64,000 nt of DNA from Hylemonella sp. UBA6679 (GCA_002454975.1 DKJZ01000102.1:1-64000); one strand, 5' to 3'; counted from the stretch's first letter, positions 17,138 to 25,022 are shown. Numbers and translations: made by a program. The notes: a model not told the origin generated them from the sequence alone.

Positions 17138-17593
17138 TCAACCGCCGCAGCCACCCAAGGTCACTTTGACTTCTTTTTTGGCAAAAAACGCTTTGCCGTC
17201 GTTGGTGATGGCCACAGCGTAGACATCCGAGGACTGGCCCATCTTGGCGCGTGTGGCAAAGTTGGGGTCGACCGCATCGGTCACGTTGAACATGGCCACC
17301 AAAGCGCTGGGGTTCTTTTCCACCAAGATCAACAGATGCTTGATGCCAGGCAAGGTGGAGGACAAGCCCAAGGGCACCACCGCGCCGTTTTCGGCAATGT
17401 CGGGGGCGGTGAGGGTCACGTCTTTGCTGGCCACGGGCACGCTGCCACCGAAAGCAGCCACGGCTTCATTGATGGTTTTGGCCTCAAAGGCGTTTTTGTT
17501 GAAAGCCCAGGCAAACTGGGGGAACAGGCCAGTGGAGGCCAGCAGGCCACCCAAGATGGCGCTGTGCTTGAGGGCGTCGCGTCGATTGCTCAT
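17138..17593 (-). CDS. soxY: SoxY, sulfur-carrier protein
   Basis: About 151 residues. The C-terminal GGCGG pentapeptide carries the cysteine on which thiosulfate intermediates are bound while the Sox enzymes process them. The N-terminus MSNRRDALKHSAILGGLLAS has the twin-arginine pair of a Tat signal, consistent with export of a folded SoxYZ dimer. The start is ATG 17591-17593, with AGGAG six bases upstream; a TTG codon directly before it is unlikely. It follows soxD by 23 bases. Confidence 0.96.
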   Translation of the reverse strand: MSNRRDALKHSAILGGLLASTGLFPQFAWAFNKNAFEAKTINEAVAAFGGSVPVASKDVTLTAPDIAENGAVVPLGLSSTLPGIKHLLILVEKNPSALVAMFNVTDAVDPNFATRAKMGQSSDVYAVAITNDGKAFFAKKEVKVTLGGCGG

Positions 17594-17616
17594 CAAAATC
17601 TCCTGTGAAAAAAATA

Positions 17617-18804
17617 TTACTTCGCTGCACCGGCGGCCAGCCAGGCGGCAATTTGCTTGGCATCCGCTTCAGATAAGTTTTGGGCAGGCATGGGAATCGC
17701 ACCCCACACACCCGACCCACCATTTCTGATTTTGCCAGTTAAATAATCACCCTTACCTGCGTGCTTTTGCGCAATGTCTTTCCAACTCGGGCCGACCAAT
17801 TTGCGCTCGGCAGCATGGCAAGCCAGACAATTGTTCTTTTGCAACAAAGGCTCAACACCAGCCCCGGGAGCTAGAGCCACAGCACCTGAGGCAGCGGCTG
17901 CGGGTGCCACAACTGATTTGGCTGGTGCTGAAGCCATGAGTTCACGGCTGCTTCGTGGCGAGGTCTCGGGTCGACTGGTGTCTACCCCGAGCTGTTGACC
18001 CACGTAGCGGTTTTGCAAGGCCAGGTTGCCGTGTGCGTTGCGGGCAAAGTCAGGCAAAAACGACGCCACCTGTGCCTCCACCGCGCAGTTGCTCATGCAG
18101 CTTGAGCCCTGCACATCAGGCTTGGTGCTGCCTTTGAACTCGGCGCCGGGCCACAGGGCGTGGCGGGTTGTCATGCCGTTGCGGTTGGGCAAACGGCTTT
18201 GCGCTTGGGCCATGGTTTTGTCGGACAACACAAAATCGTCGGGCACCACCTCGCCTAAATTGAGCAAGAAGGCGGTCACGGCATACACCTCGTCGGGCGT
18301 GAGCGATTTGGGCTGGTTCCACGGCATGGCGCGGTTGATGTAGTCCCACAGTGTGGAGACCGTGGCCACTTTCATCAGCGTGGTGCGGCCTGGGAAGGTC
18401 GGGTCGGTCAGGCGCGCCACACGACCGGGCTTGATGTCTTTGGCTGAGGTGCCGCCCACCAAAGGACTGAACACCTCGTTAGACTCGCCAAACACGCCAT
18501 GGCAAGAGGCGCATTTGGCCTCCCACACATCTTGCCCCTTAGCCACGCTGCCCGAGCCGGGAGGCAAGCCTTTGAAGTCGGGGCGGACATCGATGTCCCA
18601 AGCCGCCACCTCCGAGGGGGTGGCCGCTCGGCCCACATGGGGGTAGAGCTGCGAGGGGCTGGCCTGAGCCCACGATGCCGAAGCACACAACAGCAAAGAC
18701 GCGGTGAAGCATGCGTTGAGCGGGGCTTTCAAGGGTGCGGTCAGGCAAGCGGTGAGCCGCATCAGCGCATGGCGCTTTGGGCGCTGATCAAGAGACTTGA
18801 ACAT
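17617..18804 (-). CDS. soxD: SoxD, dihaem cytochrome c subunit of sulfane dehydrogenase
   Basis: 395 residues with two haem c sites: CASCH at 98-102 and CLACH at 326-330, joined by an Ala/Pro/Ser-rich linker at about 280-315. With SoxC it oxidises the SoxY-bound sulfane sulfur by six electrons, allowing full conversion of thiosulfate to sulfate. The signal-like hydrophobic region is preceded by a long basic N-terminus, MFKSLDQRPKRHALMRL. The paired cysteines CMSNC at about 236-240 are an extra feature. The start overlaps the soxC stop by 17 bases, so the two are translationally coupled. Confidence 0.92.
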   Translation of the reverse strand: MFKSLDQRPKRHALMRLTACLTAPLKAPLNACFTASLLLCASASWAQASPSQLYPHVGRAATPSEVAAWDIDVRPDFKGLPPGSGSVAKGQDVWEAKCASCHGVFGESNEVFSPLVGGTSAKDIKPGRVARLTDPTFPGRTTLMKVATVSTLWDYINRAMPWNQPKSLTPDEVYAVTAFLLNLGEVVPDDFVLSDKTMAQAQSRLPNRNGMTTRHALWPGAEFKGSTKPDVQGSSCMSNCAVEAQVASFLPDFARNAHGNLALQNRYVGQQLGVDTSRPETSPRSSRELMASAPAKSVVAPAAAASGAVALAPGAGVEPLLQKNNCLACHAAERKLVGPSWKDIAQKHAGKGDYLTGKIRNGGSGVWGAIPMPAQNLSEADAKQIAAWLAAGAAK

Positions 18805-20149
18805 TTTTCACCTCGCCGTTTTCTTGCACCAGCCACGATTGAATGGCGTTGTTGTGATAGATGGAGCGCGAGCCGCGCACGGCACGCAATTGCTTGTAAG
18901 TGGCTTGCACATGGCCAGTTTCGTCGGTGGCACGGCTTTGGATGATGGCGGGCTGGCCGTTCCACACCCAATCGAGGTTAAAGCGCGTGAGGCACTTGCT
19001 CATGGATGGGCCTTCGATGCGCGCTTGTCGCCAGTGACGTCCGCCATCGACCGACACATCCACACGGCTGACTTTGCCGCGGCCCGACCACGCCAGACCG
19101 GTGATGTTGTAGAAACCCTTGTCGAGCAGCACCTGACCGCCTGAGGGTGTGGTCACCACGCTTTTCACCTCTTGAATGCCGGTGTACTGGCGGTGGGTGC
19201 CATCGGGCAGCAGATCGATATAGTGGATGGCCTCGTCTTTGGTGGCATAAGGCTGGTCACCCACCTCAAGCCGGCGCAGGTATTTGACCCAGCTCACACC
19301 CTGCACGCCAGGCACAACCAAGCGCAAGGGGTAGCCGTTTTCGGGGCGCAGCATTTCGCCGTTTTGGCCGTAAGCCACCAGCACCTCGCCCGAGGTGATC
19401 AGGCTCATGGGAATGGTGCGCGTCATGGACGAGCCGTCTGCACCTTCGGCCAGCACAAATTTGCCCTGCTTCAGGTCTGCGCCAGCGAGCTCGAGCAAAC
19501 GGATGAGCGGCACCCCCGTGAATTCGCTGCACGACAGCATGCCGTGGCTGTACTGGCAGGTGGGCACGGCCACATTGCCCCACTCCATGCCGGTGTTGGC
19601 ACCGCATTCAATGAAGTGAAAACGCGAGACCGAGGGCAAGCGCATGAGCTCGTCCATGGTGAAGACCATGTTTTGCTTGACCAAGCCATTGACCATGAGG
19701 CGGTGCTTGGAAGGGTCGATGTCCCACCAGCCTTGGTGGTGGCGCTCGAAGTGCAAACCGCTGGGCGTGACGATGCCAAACAGCGACTGCAGCGGTGCAA
19801 ACGACACCGAAGATTGCGTGGTCTGCGTCAAACCTGGGCTTTGGCGGCGCTGCACATTAACTTCAAAACGCGAGGGCTTGCCGTAGCCATCGGTGGCCAC
19901 GCCCTGCCCCAAGCCACGGGTGTGCTCAGGCAATTGCAGGATGTTGGGGTCGCCACCACCCGCAGGCACAGGGTTGGCCTGCGCCAGGGCTGTGCCAGTG
20001 GCCAGGCCTGTGGCTGCTGCCGCAAAGGCTTGGCGAATGAAATGTCGGCGGCCTGCTTTGGCCTCTTGAAACACCGTTTTCACGCCCGCTGGGTCGATGA
20101 AATTTTCCGGTGCTTTGAGCAAACGACCCTGGATGGTGGGGGTGTCCAT
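18788..20149 (-). CDS. soxC: SoxC, molybdenum-cofactor sulfane dehydrogenase subunit
   Basis: A 453-residue sulfite-oxidase-family protein. A Tat signal is visible in AGRRHFIRQAFAAAATG (about residues 32-48). The molybdenum-ligating cysteine is Cys182 in FIECGANTGMEW, and the C-terminal dimerisation domain holds VSVDGGRHWRQARIEG. It forms SoxCD with the overlapping downstream gene. Its cofactor would come from the molybdopterin genes found here at 45.6-48.1 kb and others not in the window. AGAGG lies seven bases upstream of ATG 20149. An AT-rich region with an inverted repeat precedes it and may hold a promoter. Confidence 0.95.
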   Translation of the reverse strand: MDTPTIQGRLLKAPENFIDPAGVKTVFQEAKAGRRHFIRQAFAAAATGLATGTALAQANPVPAGGGDPNILQLPEHTRGLGQGVATDGYGKPSRFEVNVQRRQSPGLTQTTQSSVSFAPLQSLFGIVTPSGLHFERHHQGWWDIDPSKHRLMVNGLVKQNMVFTMDELMRLPSVSRFHFIECGANTGMEWGNVAVPTCQYSHGMLSCSEFTGVPLIRLLELAGADLKQGKFVLAEGADGSSMTRTIPMSLITSGEVLVAYGQNGEMLRPENGYPLRLVVPGVQGVSWVKYLRRLEVGDQPYATKDEAIHYIDLLPDGTHRQYTGIQEVKSVVTTPSGGQVLLDKGFYNITGLAWSGRGKVSRVDVSVDGGRHWRQARIEGPSMSKCLTRFNLDWVWNGQPAIIQSRATDETGHVQATYKQLRAVRGSRSIYHNNAIQSWLVQENGEVKNVQVS

Positions 20150-20160
20150 GCATGAACCTC

Positions 20161-20186
20161 TATTTGTATATCAGCAATAACAAATA
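20161..20186. promoter_or_regulatory. Inverted repeat upstream of soxC, candidate operator
   Basis: TATTTG (20161-20166) and CAAATA (20181-20186) form perfect inverted arms around a 14-base AT-rich centre, in the 88-base gap before soxC, the widest gap in the core sox genes. It resembles an operator for a dimeric regulator such as the ArsR protein encoded nearby; binding is inference. Confidence 0.35.
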
Positions 20187-20237
20187 TAAAGAATCGCAAA
20201 TGTTCCAGCATCAGGGAAAACCCGACATCCGCCAAAA

Positions 20238-20555
20238 TTATTTGAACTTGTAGTGATCCCGGTTAAGTACAGCGGCCACGGCATGCACCTCATCAGGGAA
20301 AAGCCCCAAGTTGAGCTCGGTGTTGCACTGCTCGACCATGCCGCGCAAATACCCAGGGGTGTTGATACGGCCGGCTGGACGGTAAATGGCTGAGCCATTG
20401 CCACCCACCTTTTGCACATGACAAGCCTCGCATTTGTGTTGGGCCACCAAGCTTTGCCCCAGCTTGAGGTCTGCATCGGCAAACATGGCGGCCGCCCCCT
20501 GGGCGTGGATGGGGAGGTGGCACATCAGCAGCAACAGGGTGAGGGTTTTATTCAC
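20238..20555 (-). CDS. Small periplasmic monohaem cytochrome c of the sox locus
   Basis: About 105 residues. A signal peptide (VNKTLTLLLLMCHLPIHAQG) precedes one haem site, CEACH, and a conserved-looking tail with YRPAGRINTPGYLRGMVEQC. I choose GTG 20553-20555 as the start because GGAG lies seven bases upstream and the codon overlaps the stop of the upstream MBL gene within GTGAATAA. A longer reading starting at 20585 would place non-signal residues before the signal peptide. Likely an electron acceptor for a sulfur dehydrogenase such as SoxCD; the partner is inferred from position. Confidence 0.8.
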   Translation of the reverse strand: MNKTLTLLLLMCHLPIHAQGAAAMFADADLKLGQSLVAQHKCEACHVQKVGGNGSAIYRPAGRINTPGYLRGMVEQCNTELNLGLFPDEVHAVAAVLNRDHYKFK

Positions 20556-21501
20556 GTTCCATCTCCAGGTAGGTGTTGAAAGCATTCATGCGGTTGGCGG
20601 CCTTGAACAGTGGCAAATGCTCGAAGGCACGCCAGTCAGCACGGTTGTAGGCCTCTTCAAAGGGCACCATGTCTTTGGCGGCCTGGCCCATGGTTTGACG
20701 CAGGTATCTCAGGTAAGCCAAGGTCTGCGTCATGTCTTGCTTGACCTGGGTGGAGGCCGGGCCGTGGCCAGGCACCACCACCTTGGCATCAAAAGCCAAC
20801 ATGCTTTGCAGGGCCTCAAGCCAATGGCGGGTGTTGGCATGGCCCACAAAGGGAATGCGGCCGCGAAACACCAGGTCGCCGCTGAACAGCACACCCTCAG
20901 ACGGCACATGCACCACCAGGTCTTCAGGCGTGTGCGCCGGGCCTAAGGGCTTAAGCACCAAGCGCACGCCACCGACCACCAGCTCGGTGCGGGACCCGAT
21001 CCAATGCGTGGCGGGAACCAGACGGGTGGTTTCATCGATCCAAGGAAACATGTCGATCCGAGAACTTGCCAGGCGGGACTGCGCCAGCTCTGAACTCAGG
21101 TAATCGCGCCCCGAGGCATGGGCCCAAATTTGGGCGCCTTCAAACGCTTGGAGCCCGTAAATATGGTCGGCATGGTAATGGGTGAGCACCACATGCGTGA
21201 CTGGCAGGGTTGTGCGCTGTCGAATCAGGCCCAGCAGCTCTTGCGCCAAGGCGGGCGAGCCCAAGGCATCCACCACCACCACCCCAGCGGGGGTGACCAC
21301 AAAACCGGCATTGGAAATAAAGTTGCGGTTGGCCGAGCTGCCCAGGGCCGACTCGCCCTGCACATACCAGGTGTTGGGTGCCACCTGCTTGGCGCGCATG
21401 GGCGTCAAAGACGACGCTTGCGCCAAGCCAAACAAGGCCAGACCACACAGCACACCAAGCACACGCCACCCAAGCAAGTGACGCAAGTGCAGCACGACCA
21501 T
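20548..21501 (-). CDS. Periplasmic MBL-fold metallohydrolase, SoxH-like
   Basis: About 317 residues. A signal peptide (LLGWRVLGVLCGLALFGLAQA) is followed by a metallo-beta-lactamase fold: the metal motif THYHADHIYG, SGDLVFRGRIPFVGH with further ligands, and VVPGHGPAST. The layout resembles the SoxH / quinoprotein-relay zinc metallohydrolases found at sox loci, whose substrate is not settled. The start is ATG 21501, or GTG 21495 which has better spacing from an AAGG; a longer open frame reaching 21678 would run through the ArsR gene and is unlikely. The stop overlaps the start of the small cytochrome gene. Confidence 0.85.
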   Translation of the reverse strand: MVVLHLRHLLGWRVLGVLCGLALFGLAQASSLTPMRAKQVAPNTWYVQGESALGSSANRNFISNAGFVVTPAGVVVVDALGSPALAQELLGLIRQRTTLPVTHVVLTHYHADHIYGLQAFEGAQIWAHASGRDYLSSELAQSRLASSRIDMFPWIDETTRLVPATHWIGSRTELVVGGVRLVLKPLGPAHTPEDLVVHVPSEGVLFSGDLVFRGRIPFVGHANTRHWLEALQSMLAFDAKVVVPGHGPASTQVKQDMTQTLAYLRYLRQTMGQAAKDMVPFEEAYNRADWRAFEHLPLFKAANRMNAFNTYLEMERE

Positions 21502-21505
21502 GGCC

Positions 21506-21832
21506 TTAAAGATCGTCAGACTCGATGGCAATTTGTGTGCACACCGCGCGGCACAGCGTGACCACCCGGTCGTTGATGATGCGGTAATAGATTTGAACCC
21601 CCTCGCGCCGCTTGCCCAGCACCCCAGACTGGTAGAGGGTGTTGAGGTGCTGCGACATATTGGGTTGGGTGGTGTCAATTTCTGAGAGCAGCTCGCTCAC
21701 GTTTTTTTCGCCGTGGCACAAGCTGCTGATGATCTTCAGGCGCATGGGCGCTGACATCACACGAAACACCTCGGCTGCGAGCTCAAACACCTCATCGGAT
21801 TCGAGGGGCTGCGTATTGCTGCTTGTGCTCAT
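21506..21832 (-). CDS. ArsR-family regulator, likely sulfur/persulfide-responsive (SoxR/BigR/SqrR type)
   Basis: A 108-residue winged-helix repressor: FRVMSAPMRLKIISSL, GEKNVSELLSEIDTTQPNMSQHLNTL (recognition helix) and GVQIYYRIINDRVV (wing). Three cysteines occur: Cys39 in SLCHGEKNV and Cys94 and Cys98 in LCRAVCTQ. This spacing resembles the two-cysteine sensors of BigR, SqrR and SoxR, which form a di- or polysulfide bond when reactive sulfur is present. It sits at the head of the sox genes, 5 bases before the SoxH-like gene. I infer that it represses the cluster and itself, possibly through the palindrome at 22786-22797. Confidence 0.87.
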   Translation of the reverse strand: MSTSSNTQPLESDEVFELAAEVFRVMSAPMRLKIISSLCHGEKNVSELLSEIDTTQPNMSQHLNTLYQSGVLGKRREGVQIYYRIINDRVVTLCRAVCTQIAIESDDL

Positions 21833-21847
21833 GGCTGGCTCCGAGGT

Positions 21848-22756
21848 TTAGACAACACCATGCGTTTTAAACCAAGCCAGGGCGCGCTGCCAGCCGTCTT
21901 GGGCCGGTGCTTGGCGGTAGCTGGGACGGTAATCGGCATGGAAAGCATGGGGCGCATCGGGGTAGACCACAAAGCTTGAGGCCTTGGCCGCTGAACCGCC
22001 GGCTGCCAGCGCTTGCTTCATTTTTTCGACACTGTCCAAAGGAATGCCTGTGTCGGCAGCGCCATACAAACCGAGCACGGGGGCATGCAGGTTGGCCGCC
22101 ACGTTCACCGGGTGCTTAGGCGTGAGGGGGTTTGTGTCCCCCACCAAGCGCCCATACCAAGCCACACTCGCTTTGACCTTGGGGTTGTGCGCGGCATACA
22201 ACCAAGTGATGCGTCCACCCCAGCAAAAACCGGTGATGCCGACTTTTTGCGTGTCGCCGCCGTGGTTGCCAGCCCAGGCCACGACCCCGTCGAGGTCTTG
22301 CATGACTTGCGCATCAGGCACTTTCGAGACCACCTCGGCAAAGAGTTTGGCCAACTCGGCGTATTCGCCCGGATCGCCTTGGCGGGCAAACAACTCAGGG
22401 GCAATGGCCATGTAGCCAGCCTTGGCAAAACGACGCACGGTGTCGGCGATGTACTCATGCACCCCGAAGATTTCTTGGATCACCAAAATCACCGGCAAAT
22501 TTGTTTTGCCTGTAGGGAAAGCTCGGTAAGCCGGCACCTTGAAGCCATTGACCTCGATGGTGACCTCCCCGGCTGTCAGGCCATCGGCGGGGGTTTTGAT
22601 GGCCGTTTGTGCCAAGCTGGGCAAGGTAGAGGCCGCATAGCCTACCCCCAACACCTTCAGGGCTGCGCGACGTGTGGCCCCTTGCGGCGCATTCGCAGGG
22701 CGGGAAATCAGGGCGTCAAATTCAGATTGATGGTCGGCGGAAATTGGGTTTGTCAT
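21848..22756 (-). CDS. Dienelactone hydrolase family protein with Tat-like leader
   Basis: About 302 residues. An N-terminal leader containing GATRRAALKVLGVGYAAS looks like a Tat signal, then comes an alpha/beta hydrolase of the dienelactone hydrolase family: QEIFGVHEYIADTVRRFA, nucleophile Cys in GFCWGG, GLYGAADTGIPLD with the acid, and DAPHAFHADYRPSY with the His. The start is ATG 22754-22756; a TTG seven codons upstream is possible. It lies between SCO and the ArsR gene on the same strand. An export-tagged member inside a sox cluster recurs in related bacteria as far as I recall; its substrate is unknown. Confidence 0.87.
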   Translation of the reverse strand: MTNPISADHQSEFDALISRPANAPQGATRRAALKVLGVGYAASTLPSLAQTAIKTPADGLTAGEVTIEVNGFKVPAYRAFPTGKTNLPVILVIQEIFGVHEYIADTVRRFAKAGYMAIAPELFARQGDPGEYAELAKLFAEVVSKVPDAQVMQDLDGVVAWAGNHGGDTQKVGITGFCWGGRITWLYAAHNPKVKASVAWYGRLVGDTNPLTPKHPVNVAANLHAPVLGLYGAADTGIPLDSVEKMKQALAAGGSAAKASSFVVYPDAPHAFHADYRPSYRQAPAQDGWQRALAWFKTHGVV

Positions 22757-22785
22757 GGCTGTGGCGAGAAGTTTCAAATATCAGT

Positions 22786-22797
22786 GTATTCGAATAC
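22786..22797. promoter_or_regulatory. Palindrome GTATTCGAATAC, candidate ArsR-type operator
   Basis: A perfect 12-base palindrome 29 bases upstream of the dienelactone hydrolase ATG, in the 120-base gap after SCO. The ATTC/GAAT arms resemble half-sites reported for sulfur-responsive ArsR proteins, but the half-sites abut here. It is the best candidate binding site for the ArsR protein encoded two genes downstream. Confidence 0.4.
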
Positions 22798-22876
22798 TTG
22801 CCCAACAGCACATCGGCAAAGACCCGCATGACGCAGGCATCAGGGTTGTGATGGCCTTGGCAAAGCCCAGGCAACT

Positions 22877-23536
22877 TCACTTGGCAGACTTGCTGGCGAG
22901 GTAGGGGCGCAGGGTGTCGACCATGCGCTCGGCCGAGGTGCCCGGGGGCATGAAGCCAATGTATTTGCCATCGGTGCCCATGATGTAGATGAACGAGGAA
23001 TGGTCGACGGTGTAACGCAGCCATCCGCTCACAGGCACCCGTTCGTGGTAGACGCGGTAGGCCTGGGCCACGTTGTGAATGTCAGCCAGCGAACCGCTCA
23101 GGCCCACGATCTGGGGGTGGAACGCAGGCACATAGGCCGAGAGAAGTTTGCGTGTGTCGCGCTGGGGGTCGAGGGTGATGAAAATGGGCGCCAGGCCTTG
23201 TGCGGCAGGTCCGAGCATCTCCAGGGCCAGGCCCATCTGTTGCAAGTCTGTTGGGCAGATGTCAGGGCAACTGGTGTAGCCAAAGTACACCAACATGACT
23301 TTGCCGCGGAAATCGGTGTCGCGCCGGGTGCGACCCTGGTGATCGGTCAGCCGAAATGCACCGCCAATGGGTTCGCGGTTCCACATGACCGCATCCATGA
23401 GCTCGGCAGCCGTTCGCTTGCTCTTGAAGGTGTCTTGCGCGCTGGCAAAACTTGGCGCAGCAAGCAAAAAAAGCGCAAGCCAAAACAGCAAGGCGCCTCG
23501 CAAAGGACCGCCAAGACCCGCAGGCCTGGCGGACAT
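22877..23536 (-). CDS. SCO1/SenC family thioredoxin-like protein
   Basis: About 219 residues. A signal peptide or anchor (LLFWLALFLLAAPSFASAQ) is followed by a thioredoxin fold with the copper/redox motif YFGYTSCPDICPTDL (CxxxC) and the later SSFIYIMG segment. SCO proteins deliver copper to cytochrome oxidase or act as periplasmic thiol reductants; next to sox genes a redox role for SoxY or sulfur intermediates is plausible. The conserved distal histidine of SCO proteins is expected at YTVDHSSFIY, which is present. The start is ATG 23534-23536; the reading frame extends upstream through the end of the preceding gene. Confidence 0.88.
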   Translation of the reverse strand: MSARPAGLGGPLRGALLFWLALFLLAAPSFASAQDTFKSKRTAAELMDAVMWNREPIGGAFRLTDHQGRTRRDTDFRGKVMLVYFGYTSCPDICPTDLQQMGLALEMLGPAAQGLAPIFITLDPQRDTRKLLSAYVPAFHPQIVGLSGSLADIHNVAQAYRVYHERVPVSGWLRYTVDHSSFIYIMGTDGKYIGFMPPGTSAERMVDTLRPYLASKSAK

Positions 23537-23546
23537 GAAACGCAGC

Positions 23547-24653
23547 TCAAGCACCAAAGTTGATGCGGCTGCCGGTGGTGGTCACCAAGACGTTGTCGGG
23601 CATCTGCGCGCGGGCTTCTTGGACAAAGTTCAAGCCGCTGCAATGCATGGGAATGAGCACATCGGGGTTGAGCTTTTTGATCTCGGAGACCACCTGCGTG
23701 AGGTAATCCTTAGGCGCTGGCCCAAGGTGGAAGCCGCCCACAATGGCGTGCACCTTCTCAACACCCGACACCTCTTGAGCTTGACGCACCGAGTTGATCA
23801 CGCCTGCATGGCCGCATGAGCTGATGACCACCAGCCCTTTGCCCTTGACGTTGTAACAGGTGGCGTGCTCGTGGATGTGCTCATCGGGCGCGGTTTTACC
23901 GGCCATGTCTGCGCTGAGGTATTGGCTCACATCGCAGCCCACGCCGTTTTTCACGCCGTACTCCACATGGGTGTTGGGCAGCACGCGCTCAATGCTGCGC
24001 CGTTTGATGGGCCCGGTGGTGAAGGCGTGGTTGCCCACAATGGCGGGCTTGTCGGCCAGCACGGGCGTGATGTTGCGTGCTGCGAGCTCTCGGCGGTCAA
24101 GCGCGCCAAAGTCGCTGAACTGACCGGGCGTGCCGTTGAAGCGGCGGCAGAAATTGTCTTCCCCACCCGCGTAAAGCTTGACGCCGGGTTGCAGCACGGC
24201 ACGGTACTTGTCGAGAAAGCCCATGAGCCCGCCAAAATGGTCGTAATGCCCGTGGCTCACGATCAAGGCGTCGATCTTGCGGGGGTCTACGCCAAGCAGC
24301 TCCATGTTGTTGTAGAGCACGTTTTGGCTGTAGCCGTAGTCGAGCATCATCGTGCGTTCTTCTTGCGCGCGCTGCGACTCGAGCCACAGAGAAAGGCCCC
24401 ACTCGTTGTGCAAAGAACGGCGGAAATCAGCGGCGCGTGGCGCTGGCGACACACTCACGCCATTGACCTTGTTGGCCCTGAAAAAGAGGTCGTAGCTGCT
24501 GTCCACCACCACGCGGATGCTGAGTTTGTCGACCTGCGGCACCTCAAGGACTGTGGCCTCACTGGCACCAGGCTGCAAGCTGCCAAATGCAGCCAAAGCG
24601 GCGGCTCCGCCCGAAGCCATTAAAAACTGACGACGATCCAAGCTTTTAGTCAT
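23547..24653 (-). CDS. Tat-exported MBL-fold metallohydrolase
   Basis: A 368-residue protein. A twin-arginine signal (LDRRQFLMASGGAAALAAFG) leads into a metallo-beta-lactamase domain with SHGHYDHFGG and HCSGLNF metal motifs, plus SSCGHAGVINSV. The architecture matches the family often annotated as 7,8-dihydropterin-6-yl-methyl-4-(beta-D-ribofuranosyl)aminobenzene 5'-phosphate synthase; that annotation is loose and an exported enzyme is unlikely to make a pterin. It is the first gene of the minus-strand run that leads into the sox cluster. Substrate unknown. Confidence 0.85.
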   Translation of the reverse strand: MTKSLDRRQFLMASGGAAALAAFGSLQPGASEATVLEVPQVDKLSIRVVVDSSYDLFFRANKVNGVSVSPAPRAADFRRSLHNEWGLSLWLESQRAQEERTMMLDYGYSQNVLYNNMELLGVDPRKIDALIVSHGHYDHFGGLMGFLDKYRAVLQPGVKLYAGGEDNFCRRFNGTPGQFSDFGALDRRELAARNITPVLADKPAIVGNHAFTTGPIKRRSIERVLPNTHVEYGVKNGVGCDVSQYLSADMAGKTAPDEHIHEHATCYNVKGKGLVVISSCGHAGVINSVRQAQEVSGVEKVHAIVGGFHLGPAPKDYLTQVVSEIKKLNPDVLIPMHCSGLNFVQEARAQMPDNVLVTTTGSRINFGA

Positions 24654-24795
24654 AGCGGCACCTCAAGGTAGTGGCAGGGACATGGCGCCAACGCCAGATT
24701 TCATGCTGGCATGGCAACCTGATCAGTATCAATCTTTTGATCAGATACGCACCATGGGATAACCCTTGTCGGCCAAACGCGCCAAGCCACCAACG
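24654..24795. promoter_or_regulatory. Upstream region of the exported MBL gene with a direct repeat
   Basis: No coding signal. It contains TGATCAGTATC (24720-24730) and TGATCAGATAC (24738-24748), near-identical 11-mers one helical-turn-and-a-half apart, 67-95 bases upstream of the MBL start. These could be operator half-sites for the head of the sulfur cluster; no regulator is assigned. Confidence 0.35.
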
Positions 24796-24830
24796 AAAAA
24801 GCCCGCCGACAGCTTTCACCATCGACGGGC
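24796..24830 (-). terminator. Intrinsic terminator of the candidate RNA / OYE transcript
   Basis: Minus-strand stem GCCCGUCGA / UCGGCGGGC (24822-24830 with 24801-24809, one G-U pair), 12-base loop, then UUUUU at 24796-24800. Confidence 0.8.
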
Positions 24831-24957
24831 CTGTTGAAGACGCCAGCGGACGAATCGCGCTGGACACTTGGTCTTCAACCTGCTCTGAATTTTCATCAGA
24901 ACAGCGTCATCACCAGTTTCCCGGATCTGACGGCGCAAAGGATGTTCTCCCTTGCAC
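24796..24957 (-). ncRNA. Candidate structured noncoding RNA (family not recognised)
   Basis: Read on the minus strand, this 162-base stretch is a series of hairpins placed end to end: 24950-24957 with 24933-24941 (one bulge); 24929-24932 with 24905-24908 extended inward by AUCC/GG..AU; 24896-24904 with 24880-24888 (9 bp, one G-U); 24871-24879 with 24833-24841 (9 bp perfect) enclosing 24858-24863 with 24843-24848 (6 bp perfect); and 24822-24830 with 24801-24809 (9 bp, one G-U) followed by UUUUU. The last is an intrinsic terminator. Promoter-like elements lie directly upstream (24964-24992), placing the start near 24957, where the first hairpin begins. No protein reading on either strand is convincing. 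It lies 65 bases downstream of the OYE gene, so a processed 3' UTR is the alternative. I do not recognise a known family; it is not like 4.5S, tmRNA or RNase P. Confidence 0.62.
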
Positions 24958-24963
24958 GCTTTC

Positions 24964-24992
24964 AATGTAGTGGGCCCAGGGCTTGTTGTCTT
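24964..24992 (-). promoter_or_regulatory. Promoter-like elements for the candidate RNA
   Basis: On the minus strand AAGACA (24987-24992) and TACATT (24964-24969) are separated by exactly 17 bases; they match four of six and five of six sigma70 consensus positions. The predicted start, six to eight bases on, coincides with the first hairpin. Confidence 0.45.
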
Positions 24993-25022
24993 TGCCTTGC
25001 GTCAAAGAAAACGCAACAGCCA

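Noticed and set aside
24878..24904. CUGAUGA in the candidate RNA, recalling a hammerhead ribozyme core
   Set aside because: The following stem II, GAAA and cleavage-site arrangement is missing; the bases are part of a simple 9-bp hairpin.
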